A stretch of 64,000 nucleotides of DNA from AC-37 sp036389835 (GTDB lineage: Bacteria > Actinomycetota > Thermoleophilia > Solirubrobacterales > Thermoleophilaceae). Location of the stretch: NCBI GenBank assembly GCA_036389835.1, contig DASVWC010000015.1:1-64000 (forward strand), read 5' to 3'. The notes beneath the pieces are model-generated. The model ran no database searches. It saw nothing but the letters and a program-made list of their open reading frames with translations, and was not told where the DNA came from. A program made the translations under genes and the position numbers. Positions 7,775-16,014 of this stretch are shown piece by piece (within the stretch, counting starts at the first letter, position 1; the number at the start of each line of letters is the position of its first letter).

Positions 7775-7888
7775 GTGAAGGTCCGAGCGTCCGTCAAGCC
7801 CATGTGCGAGAAGTGCAAGATCATCCGGCGCCACGGCGCCGTGCTGGTCATCTGCCAGAACCCGCGTCACAAGCAGCGGCAGGGGTAG
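7775..7888 (+). CDS. rpmJ: 50S ribosomal protein L36
   Basis: 37 residues from GTG 7775 to TAG 7886-7888. The sequence starts VKVRASVKPMCEKCK and keeps the zinc ligands of the C+ form: Cys in CEKC, Cys in LVICQ and His in NPRHKQRQG. Position directly before rpsM is canonical. L36 is the smallest large-subunit protein. Confidence 0.96.
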   Translation: MKVRASVKPMCEKCKIIRRHGAVLVICQNPRHKQRQG

Positions 7889-7892
7889 GCGC

Positions 7893-8273
7893 ATGGCGAG
7901 AATCTCAGGCGTCAACATCCCGCTCAACAAGCGGATCGAGATCGGCCTCACCTACATCTACGGGATCGGCCCCTCCACCTCCCGCCAGGTGCTGGCGGAG
8001 GCCGGCGTGGACCCGAACACCCACGTCCGCGACCTGACCGAGGACGAGGTCCGCAAGCTGCGCGACCGCATCGACGGCGGCCTGATGGTCGAGGGCGACC
8101 TGCGCCGCGAGCGCTCCCAGAACGTCAAGCGCCTGATGGAGATCGGCGCCTACCGCGGCCTGCGCCACCGGCGCGGCCTCCCGGTCGACGGCCAGCGGAC
8201 CAAGACCAACGCGCGCACGCGCAAGGGCCCCAAGCGGATGCAGGTGGCCGGCAAGAAGAAGGTGAAGAAGTAA
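7893..8273 (+). CDS. rpsM: 30S ribosomal protein S13
   Basis: 126 residues. S13 lies in the small-subunit head and contacts tRNA and the large subunit. The N-terminal ARISGVNIPLNKRIEIGLTY and the C-terminal RHRRGLPVDGQRTKTNARTR-type stretch with a Lys-rich tail are diagnostic. Its stop shares one base with the rpsK start (TAATG). Confidence 0.98.
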   Translation: MARISGVNIPLNKRIEIGLTYIYGIGPSTSRQVLAEAGVDPNTHVRDLTEDEVRKLRDRIDGGLMVEGDLRRERSQNVKRLMEIGAYRGLRHRRGLPVDGQRTKTNARTRKGPKRMQVAGKKKVKK

Positions 8274-8677
8274 TGGCCCAGCAGCGGGGCGGAGGAGCGC
8301 GCCGTGGCGGCCGGCGCAGGGTGCGCAAGAACATCCCGTTCGGCCAGGCGCACATCAAGACCAGCTTCAACAACACGATCGTCTCCCTGACCGACCGGGA
8401 GGGGAACGTGATCGCGTGGGAGTCCGCCGGCGGCGCCGGCTTCAAGGGCTCGCGCAAGAGCACGCCGTTCGCCGCCCAGGTGACCGCCGACTCCGCCGCG
8501 CGCAAGGGCATGGAGCAGGGCCTCGAGAAGGTCGAGGTCTTCGTGAAGGGCCCGGGCTCCGGCCGCGAGACCGCGATCCGCTCGCTCCAGGCCGCCGGCC
8601 TCGAGGTGACCGGGATCCGCGACGTGACCCCGCAGGCCCACAACGGCTGCCGCCCGCGCAAGCGGAGGAGGGTGTAG
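8273..8677 (+). CDS. rpsK: 30S ribosomal protein S11
   Basis: 134 residues. The motifs AHIKTSFNNTIV, GTSA-like SAGGAGFKGSRKSTPFAAQV and the C-terminal DVTPQAHNGCRPRKRRRV are characteristic. S11 forms part of the platform and the mRNA exit region. It overlaps rpsM by one base and rpsD by one base. Confidence 0.98.
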   Translation: MAQQRGGGARRGGRRRVRKNIPFGQAHIKTSFNNTIVSLTDREGNVIAWESAGGAGFKGSRKSTPFAAQVTADSAARKGMEQGLEKVEVFVKGPGSGRETAIRSLQAAGLEVTGIRDVTPQAHNGCRPRKRRRV

Positions 8678-9297
8678 TGGCCCGCGACACGGGAGCCCAG
8701 TGCAAGCAGTGCCGGCGCGAGGGCACCAAGCTGTTCCTGAAGGGCGAGCGCTGCCTCACCGACAAGTGCGGCGTCGAGCGCCGGCAGTACCCGCCGGGCG
8801 AGCACGGCCGGATCCGGATGAAGCAGTCCGAGTACCGGCTCCAGCTGCGCGAGAAGCAGAAGGCGCGCCGCTACTACGGCGTGCTCGAGAAGCAGTTCCG
8901 CAACTACTACGACAAGGCGAGCCGCCAGTCCGGCGTGACCGGCGAGAACCTGCTGCGCCTGCTCGAGACGCGCTTCGACAACGTGCTCGTGCGGCTCGGC
9001 TTCGCGGCGTCGCGGCGGCAGGCTCGCCAGCTGATCCTGCACGGGCACTGGACCGTCAACGGGCGGCGTGTGAACGTGCCCTCGTACCAGGTGCGCGAGA
9101 ACGACGTGATCGCGATCAAGGCCACGTCGAAGGCCAGCCAGACCATCAGGGACGCCACGGAGCTCACATCGGCCGTGCCGGCCTGGCTCCAGGCGGACCA
9201 CGATGGCCTCACGGCGAAGGTGCTGCGGCATCCGGAGCGGTCGGAGATCGACACGCCGGTGCAGGAGCAGCTCATCGTCGAGCTCTACTCGAAGTGA
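8677..9297 (+). CDS. rpsD: 30S ribosomal protein S4, zinc-binding (C+) form
   Basis: 206 residues starting at GTG 8677, which shares its first base with the rpsK TAG stop. Cys9, Cys12, Cys26 and Cys31 form the zinc knot of C+ type S4 proteins. The S4 RNA-binding domain follows at about 98-160 (RLGFAASRRQARQLILHGHW). S4 nucleates 30S assembly and represses the alpha operon in some bacteria. A 64-nt gap before rpoA contains an AAGGA ribosome-binding site. Confidence 0.97.
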   Translation: MARDTGAQCKQCRREGTKLFLKGERCLTDKCGVERRQYPPGEHGRIRMKQSEYRLQLREKQKARRYYGVLEKQFRNYYDKASRQSGVTGENLLRLLETRFDNVLVRLGFAASRRQARQLILHGHWTVNGRRVNVPSYQVRENDVIAIKATSKASQTIRDATELTSAVPAWLQADHDGLTAKVLRHPERSEIDTPVQEQLIVELYSK

Positions 9298-9361
9298 TCC
9301 CCAGCGGGGGCGCCGCGAATCGCGCCGCCCGCCGGACCCGAAACGAAGGAAACACACCCTG

Positions 9362-10357
9362 ATGCTCGAGTTCCAGACCCCCCAGATCTCCGCGGAGAAC
9401 GTCCAGGAAAACCGAGGGAGCTTCACGATCGAGCCGCTCGACCGCGGCTTCGGCTACACGTTCGGCAACTCGCTGCGCCGTGTGCTGCTCTCCTCGCTCG
9501 CCGGCGCCGCCGTGACGAGCGTCCGGATCGAGGGCGTCGCGCACGAGTTCTCGACGATCCCGGGGGTCAAGGAGGACGTCACCGACATCGTCCTCAACCT
9601 GAAGGAGATCGTCTGCCGGATGCACTCGGAGGCCTCGGAGATCGAGGTCCCGCTGGTGGCGTCCGGCCCGGGCGAGGTCACGGCGGGCGACATCGACCTG
9701 CCCTCGGGCGTCGAGCTGCTCAACGGCGACACCCACGTCGCCACGCTCGAGAAGAAGACCAAGCTCGAGATGTACCTCACGATCGGCCGCGGCCGCGGCT
9801 ACTCGCCCGCCGAGGAGAACAAGAGCCCGGACCAGCCGATCGGCGTGATCCCGATCGACTCGATCTTCTCGCCGGTCAAGCGCGTCGCCTACCAGGTGGA
9901 GGCCGCGCGAGTCGGCCAGCGCACCGACTACGACAAGCTCACGCTCGACATCGAGACCGACGGCTCGGTGGCGCCGCAGGCGGCGCTGCGCGAGGCGGCC
10001 GAGATCCTCATCAAGAGCCTGGCGATCTTCACCGACGCCGACCGGCTCGAGGCGCTCCAGGCGGCGGGGCTCGGCGACGGCTACGGCCCGGAGATCGACG
10101 CCGTCGGCGGCCCGGTGGGCGCGGTCGGCGGGGGCGGCGGGCGCTCGCCCGACGGGATGGACGACATCCTGATCGAGGAGCTCGAGCTCGGCGTGCGCTC
10201 GTACAACTGCCTGAAGCGGGCCGGCATCCAGACGGTGGGCGACCTGCTCCAGAAGTCCGAGTCCGAGCTGAACGCGATCCCGAACTTCGGTCGCAAGTCG
10301 ATCGAGGAGGTCATCGAGACGCTCAAGTCCCGGGGCCTCGATCTGCGGCCGGGCTAG
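9362..10357 (+). CDS. rpoA: RNA polymerase subunit alpha
   Basis: 331 residues from ATG 9362, preceded by GAAGGAAAC. The alpha N-terminal dimerisation and assembly domain (GYTFGNSLRRVLLSSL at about 31-46) and the C-terminal helix-hairpin-helix domain (about 267-325, LKRAGIQTVGDLL, IPNFGRKSIEEV) are clear. They are joined by an unusually Gly-rich linker at about 237-266 (AVGGPVGAVGGGGG). The TAG stop is also the first half of a -10-like TAGTCT before rplQ. Confidence 0.98.
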   Translation: MLEFQTPQISAENVQENRGSFTIEPLDRGFGYTFGNSLRRVLLSSLAGAAVTSVRIEGVAHEFSTIPGVKEDVTDIVLNLKEIVCRMHSEASEIEVPLVASGPGEVTAGDIDLPSGVELLNGDTHVATLEKKTKLEMYLTIGRGRGYSPAEENKSPDQPIGVIPIDSIFSPVKRVAYQVEAARVGQRTDYDKLTLDIETDGSVAPQAALREAAEILIKSLAIFTDADRLEALQAAGLGDGYGPEIDAVGGPVGAVGGGGGRSPDGMDDILIEELELGVRSYNCLKRAGIQTVGDLLQKSESELNAIPNFGRKSIEEVIETLKSRGLDLRPG

Positions 10358-10360
10358 TCT
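10355..10360 (+). promoter_or_regulatory. -10 element TAGTCT, likely leaderless promoter of rplQ
   Basis: TAGTCT begins with the rpoA stop codon and ends 10 nt before the rplQ ATG (10371). The 13-nt gap has no Shine-Dalgarno sequence. Confidence 0.45.
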
Positions 10361-10370
10361 TCCGCCCGGC

Positions 10371-10724
10371 ATGCGTCACCAGCGCACCCGCAACAAGCTC
10401 TCCCGCAGCGCCTCGCACCGCAAGGCGCTGTTCATGAACCTCTCGCGGGAGGTCTTCAACCACGAGCGGATCAAGACCACGGAGGCGAAGGCGAAGGCGG
10501 TCGCCCCCGAGGTCGAGAAGCTGATCACGCTCGCCAAGCGCGGCGACCTCCACGCCCGCCGGCAGGCGCTCTCGGCACTCGGCCAGGACAAGTTCGTGGT
10601 CTACAAGCTGTTCGAGGAGATCGCCCCGCGCTACGCCGACCGCGAGGGCGGCTACACGCGGATCCTCAAGCTCGGCCCGCGCCACTCGGACGCGACCGAG
10701 ATGGTCTACCTAGAGCTGGTCTGA
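10371..10724 (+). CDS. rplQ: 50S ribosomal protein L17
   Basis: 117 residues with the L17 start MRHQRTRNKLSRSASHRKA and the segment LFMNLSREVFNHERIKTTEAKA-type helix (NHERIKTTEAKA). It ends YTRILKLGPRHSDATEMVYLELV, with the typical GPRHSDA motif. It closes the alpha operon. Its TGA stop overlaps the putative CTG start of the next gene. Confidence 0.97.
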   Translation: MRHQRTRNKLSRSASHRKALFMNLSREVFNHERIKTTEAKAKAVAPEVEKLITLAKRGDLHARRQALSALGQDKFVVYKLFEEIAPRYADREGGYTRILKLGPRHSDATEMVYLELV

Positions 10725-11533
10725 GCGCGCAGGATCCCCTCGACCGGCTGAAGGCCGAGTCCCGCGCGTCGTGGGGCGTGAACGAGTACGCGCCGCTCGG
10801 CGAGCGACTGCGGCCGGCGGCGGTGGAGCTGGTGCGGGCGTGCGCGATCGGGCCCGGCATGCGGGTGCTCGACGTGGCGGCCGGCAACGGCAACGCCGCG
10901 GTCGAGTCGGTGCGGGCGGGGGCCGAGGCGGTGGCCTCGGACTTCGCCCCGCTCCAGGTGGAGCAGGGGCGCGAGCGAACCGCTGCCGAGGGCCTCGACG
11001 TCGAGTGGGTGGAGGCCGACGCCGAGGAGCTGCCGTTCGAGGACGGGTCGTTCGACGCGTCGCTGTCGGTGTTCGGCGCGATGTTCGCGCCGCGCGTGGA
11101 GCGGGTGGCGGCGGAGCTGTTCCGCGTAGTGGCGCCGGGCGGCGTGGTCGGCATGGCCAACTGGCGCCCCGAGGGCTTCCAGGCGGGCTTCTTCGAGATC
11201 CTGAACAGGTATCGCGGGCCCGACCCGGAGGGCGTCGAGCCATCGTCGCTGTGGGGTGTCGAGGAGCACGTGCGCGAGCGCTTCGGGCCATACGCGGCCG
11301 AGGTCCGCGTCGAGGAGCGGACGCTGCCCTGGCGGTTCGCGTCGCTGGAGGAGATGGGCACGTTCTTCGCCAACAGCGGGCCCGCCAGCCGCACCGAGGG
11401 GATGAGCGACGAGAAGCTCCAGCGTATGGGCGCCGACCTGATGGAGCTCGTCGGGCGGTTCAACCAGGCCGAGGGCGGCGCGGTGGCCATCGACGCGGCC
11501 TACTCGGTCGTCGTCGCGCGCAAGAAGAACTGA
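10721..11533 (+). CDS. Class I SAM-dependent methyltransferase (UbiE-like)
   Basis: The SAM-binding motif VLDVAAGNGNAA and a post-I acidic region (EWVEADAEELPFEDGSFD) identify a small-molecule methyltransferase. I place the start at CTG 10721, overlapping the rplQ TGA, giving 270 residues. The extra N-terminal part (DPLDRLKAESRASWGVNEY) matches the substrate-capping helix usual in this family, and no ATG, GTG or TTG lies upstream in frame. The alternative start GTG 10778 (251 residues) would lose that helix. The substrate is unknown. It is wedged between rplQ and truA, both with CTGA overlaps. Confidence 0.8.
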   Translation: MSAQDPLDRLKAESRASWGVNEYAPLGERLRPAAVELVRACAIGPGMRVLDVAAGNGNAAVESVRAGAEAVASDFAPLQVEQGRERTAAEGLDVEWVEADAEELPFEDGSFDASLSVFGAMFAPRVERVAAELFRVVAPGGVVGMANWRPEGFQAGFFEILNRYRGPDPEGVEPSSLWGVEEHVRERFGPYAAEVRVEERTLPWRFASLEEMGTFFANSGPASRTEGMSDEKLQRMGADLMELVGRFNQAEGGAVAIDAAYSVVVARKKN

Positions 11534-12267
11534 CGGCCCGCCTCGTCATCGAGTACGACGGGTCCGCCTTCAACGGCTGGGCGCGCCAGCCCGGGCTGCG
11601 GACGGTGCAGGGGGTGCTGGAGGAGGCGCTGCGGCAGGTGCGCGGCGAGGAGACGGTGCTGACCGTCGCCGGCCGCACCGACACGGGCGTGCACGCGCGC
11701 GGGCAGGTGGCTTCGCACGCCGGCGCGCCGGCGCCCGCGCGCGCGATCAACGGTGTGATGGACGCCGACGTGCGCGTGCTCGCGAGCGAGGAGGCACCCG
11801 ACGGATTCGACGCCCGCCGCGACGCGCTCTCGCGCACCTACCGCTACCGCGTGGAGGCGCGGCCGGTGGCCTCTCCCTTCGAGCGCGGGCGCGCGCTGCA
11901 CTGGCCCCACGCGCTGGACCGCGAGCTGCTCCAGCGCTGCGCGGCCCTGCTGCCGGGGACCCACGACTTCACCGCGTTCACGCCGACTCAGACCGACCAC
12001 GTGCGCTTCGAGCGCGACGTCGCGCGGGCGGAGTGGGTCGAGGAGCCCGGCGACGTCCTCGCCCTCTGGATCGAGGCGGACACGTTCATGCGGCACATGG
12101 TCCGCACCCTGGCCGGCTCGATGCTGGGCGTGGCGAGCGGCCGCTTCGGCCTCGGCTGGTTCGAGGCGCTGCTTGAGGGCCGCCCGCGCAGCGAGGCCGG
12201 CGACACCGCGCCGCCGCACGGGCTCTACCTGGAGGCGGTTACCTATCCTCGGGACGGCGCCCCATGA
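11530..12267 (+). CDS. truA: tRNA pseudouridine(38-40) synthase TruA
   Basis: 245 residues; isomerises uridines 38-40 in tRNA anticodon arms. The catalytic Asp51 lies in AGRTDTGVHARGQV, and the N-terminal RLVIEYDGSAFNGWARQPG is typical. The family N-terminus is reached only if translation begins at CTG 11530, which overlaps the methyltransferase TGA (CTGA). No ATG, GTG or TTG occurs nearby in frame. The 3' end overlaps surE by ATGA. Position after rplQ is common in bacteria. Confidence 0.93.
   Translation: MTARLVIEYDGSAFNGWARQPGLRTVQGVLEEALRQVRGEETVLTVAGRTDTGVHARGQVASHAGAPAPARAINGVMDADVRVLASEEAPDGFDARRDALSRTYRYRVEARPVASPFERGRALHWPHALDRELLQRCAALLPGTHDFTAFTPTQTDHVRFERDVARAEWVEEPGDVLALWIEADTFMRHMVRTLAGSMLGVASGRFGLGWFEALLEGRPRSEAGDTAPPHGLYLEAVTYPRDGAP
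12244..12249 (+). promoter_or_regulatory. Possible -10 TATCCT upstream of surE
   Basis: TATCCT lies inside the truA 3' end, 14 nt before the surE ATG. The spacing is longer than for the other leaderless candidates in this window, so support is weak. Confidence 0.25.
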
Positions 12268-13076
12268 AGGTCCTCCTCACCAACGACGACGGCATCGAGG
12301 CCACCGGCATCAACGCGCTTCGCAGGGCGCTGCTCGAGGTGCCCGGGGTCGAGCTGTCGGTCATCGCCCCCAACTCGAACCGCAGCGCCACGGCGCGCAG
12401 CATCACCACGCGCCAGCCGCTGTGGGTGGAGGAGATCGAGTTCGAGGACGGCACGACCGGCTACGCGACCGACGGCACGCCGGTGGACTGCGTGCGCTTT
12501 TCGGTGCTCGGCCTCACGGACCCGCCCGACCTGATCGTCTCGGGCATCAACCACGGCACCAACCTGGGCGACGACATCACCTACTCCGGCACGGTCGCGG
12601 CCGCGCTCGAGGGCGTCGTCCTGGGGATCCCTGCGCTCGCGGTCTCGCAGCAGTCCGACGGCGGCGAGATGGACTTCCGCGCCGGCCTGCGCTTCGACTT
12701 CGCGCAGGCCGCCGCGTTCACGGCGCGCCTGGTCGAGGAGCTCGAGGACGTGCCGGTCCCGGACGGGACGCTGCTGAACGTCAACGCCCCCGGCGGCGAC
12801 GCCCGGGGGGCGCGCGTGTGCGGGCTCGGCAAGCGGATCTACCGCGACAAGATGGAGCTCGTGGACGAGGACGAGGAGGGCCGCAAGCGCTACCGGATCT
12901 ACGGCGAGCGCCCGGGCCACCACGAGGAGGAGGGGACCGACTTCGAGGCGCTCTCGCAGGGGATGATCGCCGTCACGCCGCTGCACTTCGACCTGACCGA
13001 CCAGGCCGGCATCGAGGCGCTGGCCGGGTTCGACCTGGATCGGCTGATCGCGCCCGCGGCGGAGAAGGTTGAGTAG
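12264..13076 (+). CDS. surE: 5'/3'-nucleotidase SurE
   Basis: 270 residues; a metal-dependent survival-protein phosphatase acting on nucleoside monophosphates. The metal-binding NDDGIEATGI lies at about 6-15, with GTPVDCVRF and SGINHGTNLGDDITYSGTV-type motifs following (SGINHGTNLG). ATG 12264 overlaps the truA stop (ATGA). The end overlaps ligA by 8 nt. Cytoplasmic. Confidence 0.95.
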   Translation: MKVLLTNDDGIEATGINALRRALLEVPGVELSVIAPNSNRSATARSITTRQPLWVEEIEFEDGTTGYATDGTPVDCVRFSVLGLTDPPDLIVSGINHGTNLGDDITYSGTVAAALEGVVLGIPALAVSQQSDGGEMDFRAGLRFDFAQAAAFTARLVEELEDVPVPDGTLLNVNAPGGDARGARVCGLGKRIYRDKMELVDEDEEGRKRYRIYGERPGHHEEEGTDFEALSQGMIAVTPLHFDLTDQAGIEALAGFDLDRLIAPAAEKVE

Positions 13077-15102
13077 GGCAGCGCAGGCCAAGGGGGTCGA
13101 GGAGCGCGCGGCCGAGCTGCGCCGCACGCTCGAGCACCACAACCACCGCTACTACGTCCTCGACGAGCCGGAGATCGGCGACGACGAGTACGACGCGCTG
13201 CTGGGCGAGCTGCGCGACCTCGAGGCCGAGCACCCCGAGCTGAGGACGCCCGACTCGCCGACCCAGCGCGTCGGCGGCAGGCCGCTCGAGAAGTTCGAGC
13301 CGGTCGAGCACCTCCAGCCGATGCTCTCGCTCGCCAACGCGCGCAACGAGGAGGAGCTGCGCGCCTGGGACGCCCGCGTGCGCAAGCTCGCCGGTGAGGA
13401 CGCGCCCGAGATCACGTACGGCACCGAGCCGAAGATCGACGGGCTGGCGATCTCGCTCGTCTACCGCGACGGCGTGTTCGTGCGCGGCGCCACCCGCGGC
13501 GACGGCGAGATCGGCGAGGACGTGACCCAGAACCTGCGCACGATCGCGGTGATACCGCTGCGCATCGACGACGCGCCGCCGCTGCTCGAGGTGCGCGGCG
13601 AGGTCTACCTGCCGCGCTCGGCGTTCGCGCAGCTCAACGAGCAGCGCGCGGCCGCGGGCGAGCCCACGTTCGCGAACCCACGCAACAGCGCCGCCGGCTC
13701 GATCCGCCAGCTCGACCCCGCCATCGCCGCAGCCCGCCCCCTGTCGATGTGGTGCTACGGCATCGGCGCCACCGAGGGCATCGCGTTCGAGCGCCACAGC
13801 GAGTCGCTCCAGTGGCTGCGCGACCGCGGCTTCAAGGTCGCCCCCGACACGAAGGTGCACGAGGACCTCGAGTCGCTCGTGGCCGAGTGCCGCCGCTGGG
13901 AGACCGACCGCGAGTCGCTCGACTACGAGATCGACGGCGTGGTCGTGAAGGTGGACGACCTCGCGCTCCAGCGCGCGCTGGGCGTCGTGGGCCGCGAGCC
14001 GCGCGGCGCGATCGCCTGGAAGTTCGCGCCCATGACCGCCACCACCACGCTGCGCTCGGTCATGTGGAACGTGGGGCGCACGGGTCACATGGTCCCGTTC
14101 GCGAACCTCGAGCCGGTGCAGGTCTCGGGCGTGACGGTCAAGCTCGCCACGCTGCACAACGAGGAGGACCTCGCGCGCAAGGACGTGCGCGAGGGCGACG
14201 AGGTGATCGTGATGCGTGCCGGCGACGTGATCCCGCAGGTCGTCTCGCCGACGCCGCAGGCCCAGCGGCGCAGGAAGCGCAGCGACCCGCCGGCCCCGCC
14301 GGAGCGCTGCCCCGCCTGCGGCACCGAGACGGTCAAGCCGGAGGACGCGGTCTTCACCATCTGCCCGAACCGGGCGTCGTGCCCCGGGCAGCTCTTCCAG
14401 TCGGTCAAGCACTTCGTGTCGAAGGGCGCGATGGACATCGACGGCTTCGGCGAGAAGCAGGCCTACCGCTTCCTCACGGACGGCCTGATCACGAACGTCG
14501 CCGACATCTACGAGCTCGACAAGGACCGCCTGACGGAGCTGGAGGGCTTCGGCGAGGTGTCGGCGCAGAACCTCCTCGACGCGATCGAGGGCTCGAAGCA
14601 GGTCCCGTTCTTCAGGGTCCTCTACGCCCTGGGGATCCCGGGCATCGGCTACGTGAACGCGCGCAACCTCGCCGGCCAGTTCCGCTCGATGGACGCCCTG
14701 ATGGACGCCACGCCGGAGCAGATCGTCGCGACGCCCGGCATCGGGGAGGTGCTCGCCGACACCATCAAGCAGACGCTCGACGAGGAGCGGACGATCGAGC
14801 TCGTCCGCCGGCTGCGCGAGCACGGGCTCAAGATGGAGGAGGAGGGGCCGCTGCCCGGCACGGAGGGTCCGCTCGTGGGAAAGACCTTCGTGATCACCGG
14901 CACGCTGCCGAGCCTCTCGCGCGAGAAGGCGACCGAGGTCATCGAGGCGGCGGGCGGCAAGGTGACCGGCTCGGTCTCGAAGAAGACGACCTTCCTGGTG
15001 GCCGGCGCCGAGCCGGGGTCGAAGCTGGCGAAGGCCGAGCAGGCGGGCGTCGAGGTGATCGACGAGGCGCGGCTGCTCGAGCTGCTCGGCGGCGGCCGGT
15101 AG
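13069..15102 (+). CDS. ligA: NAD-dependent DNA ligase LigA
   Basis: 677 residues; seals nicks using NAD+. The N-terminal Ia domain (HHNHRYYVLDEPEIGDDEYD at about 23-42) binds NMN. The adenylated Lys122 lies in PKIDGLAIS. OB-fold, Cys4 zinc finger (CPACG, then CPNRASCPG), helix-hairpin-helix repeats and a C-terminal BRCT domain (GKTFVITGTLPSLSRE) follow in the usual order. The start is TTG 13069 inside the surE end. The stop lies in the loop of a hairpin shared with the convergent gene. Confidence 0.97.
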   Translation: MSRAAQAKGVEERAAELRRTLEHHNHRYYVLDEPEIGDDEYDALLGELRDLEAEHPELRTPDSPTQRVGGRPLEKFEPVEHLQPMLSLANARNEEELRAWDARVRKLAGEDAPEITYGTEPKIDGLAISLVYRDGVFVRGATRGDGEIGEDVTQNLRTIAVIPLRIDDAPPLLEVRGEVYLPRSAFAQLNEQRAAAGEPTFANPRNSAAGSIRQLDPAIAAARPLSMWCYGIGATEGIAFERHSESLQWLRDRGFKVAPDTKVHEDLESLVAECRRWETDRESLDYEIDGVVVKVDDLALQRALGVVGREPRGAIAWKFAPMTATTTLRSVMWNVGRTGHMVPFANLEPVQVSGVTVKLATLHNEEDLARKDVREGDEVIVMRAGDVIPQVVSPTPQAQRRRKRSDPPAPPERCPACGTETVKPEDAVFTICPNRASCPGQLFQSVKHFVSKGAMDIDGFGEKQAYRFLTDGLITNVADIYELDKDRLTELEGFGEVSAQNLLDAIEGSKQVPFFRVLYALGIPGIGYVNARNLAGQFRSMDALMDATPEQIVATPGIGEVLADTIKQTLDEERTIELVRRLREHGLKMEEEGPLPGTEGPLVGKTFVITGTLPSLSREKATEVIEAAGGKVTGSVSKKTTFLVAGAEPGSKLAKAEQAGVEVIDEARLLELLGGGR

Positions 15103-15113
15103 GCGCCGGCCGC
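15092..15113. terminator. Bidirectional hairpin between ligA and the J-domain gene
   Basis: GCGGCCGG (15092-15099) pairs perfectly with CCGGCCGC (15106-15113) across a 6-nt loop containing the ligA TAG. There is no T-tract. Its placement between two convergent stops suggests it limits read-through in both directions. Confidence 0.45.
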
Positions 15114-15982
15114 TAGGCGGCGAGCCGCTCGCCGCGGCCCTTGCGCAGGCGCTTCCCGGCCGCCTCGGCCTCGCGCTCCATGTCGGCCGCGAGGTCGTGG
15201 GCGCCCATCGCCGCGTAGATCGCCGCCGCGAGCATGTAGGCCGCCGGCAGGTCGGGCTCGGCCCGGATCCAGTCGCGCACCGCGCGGCCCGCCTCACGGA
15301 GCCGCTGCGCGCGGAAGTACTCGTGGGCGAGCAGGCTGAGGATCTCCGGCCGCCTCGGGGCCGAGTTGCGCGCGTACACCAGCCGCCTGATCGCTAGCTC
15401 GTGCTTGCCCTCGGCCACCGCGTCGCGCGCGGCCGCGAGGAAGCGCTCGGCGCGGTCGGCGTCGGGCTCGTGCTGGCGGAAGTCCACGTAGATCAGGTTG
15501 TCGACCGGCAGCAGGTGAACGCCGGTCCCGAACTGCACCTGCGCCCAGCGCTGGAGGTCGTCGCCCTCGCCGCTGAAGCGCACGTCCACGATGCTGCCGA
15601 CGCCCCACTCCGGGAAGCTCGCCGAGCGCACGTAGCGGTAGACGATCGAGCGCTCGGCCGAGGTTCCCGCCCGCCGCGTGGCGGGCTCCTCCTGGGCCGC
15701 CGCGTAGGCGCGCTCGCCGGCCTCGCGCTGCTGCTCGCGGTAGACGGTGGCGCTCACCCGCACGTCCGTGGCGGTGATCGGCCCGGCGTCGTTCACGCGC
15801 GTCTCGAGCAGGTCGGCGGCCGAGTTGATGCTCTTCATCTGCCGCTCGTGCACGTGCCGCTGGTTCGCGGCGGCGCGATCCGGGTGCCAGCGCTTGGCCA
15901 TGGCGCGGCGCGCGAGCTGGATGTCGCGCAGCGTCGCGGGAGGCTTCAGCTCGAGCAGCTCGACTGCCTGGTCGATCGTCAC
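15113..15982 (-). CDS. J-domain (DnaJ-like) protein with C-terminal helical repeats
   Basis: 289 residues. The N-terminal J-domain (about 1-65) carries the essential HPD tripeptide in AKRWHPDRAA, so it should stimulate an Hsp70. A middle segment at about 105-160 is beta-rich (WGVGSIVDVRFSGEG, QVQFGTGVHLLPVD). The C-terminal half is a run of helices with TPR-like Ala/Leu spacing. It lacks the Gly/Phe linker and zinc domain of DnaJ, so it is a specialised co-chaperone; the client is unknown. The start is GTG 15982 with a -10 element 6 nt upstream. Confidence 0.75.
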   Translation of the reverse strand: MTIDQAVELLELKPPATLRDIQLARRAMAKRWHPDRAAANQRHVHERQMKSINSAADLLETRVNDAGPITATDVRVSATVYREQQREAGERAYAAAQEEPATRRAGTSAERSIVYRYVRSASFPEWGVGSIVDVRFSGEGDDLQRWAQVQFGTGVHLLPVDNLIYVDFRQHEPDADRAERFLAAARDAVAEGKHELAIRRLVYARNSAPRRPEILSLLAHEYFRAQRLREAGRAVRDWIRAEPDLPAAYMLAAAIYAAMGAHDLAADMEREAEAAGKRLRKGRGERLAA

Positions 15983-15988
15983 CCCTTC

Positions 15989-15994
15989 AGGCTA
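15989..15994 (-). promoter_or_regulatory. -10 element TAGCCT, likely leaderless promoter of the J-domain gene
   Basis: On the minus strand TAGCCT ends 6 nt before GTG 15982. Confidence 0.5.
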
Positions 15995-16014
15995 GGGGGC
16001 GCTGTCAGCGAGGG

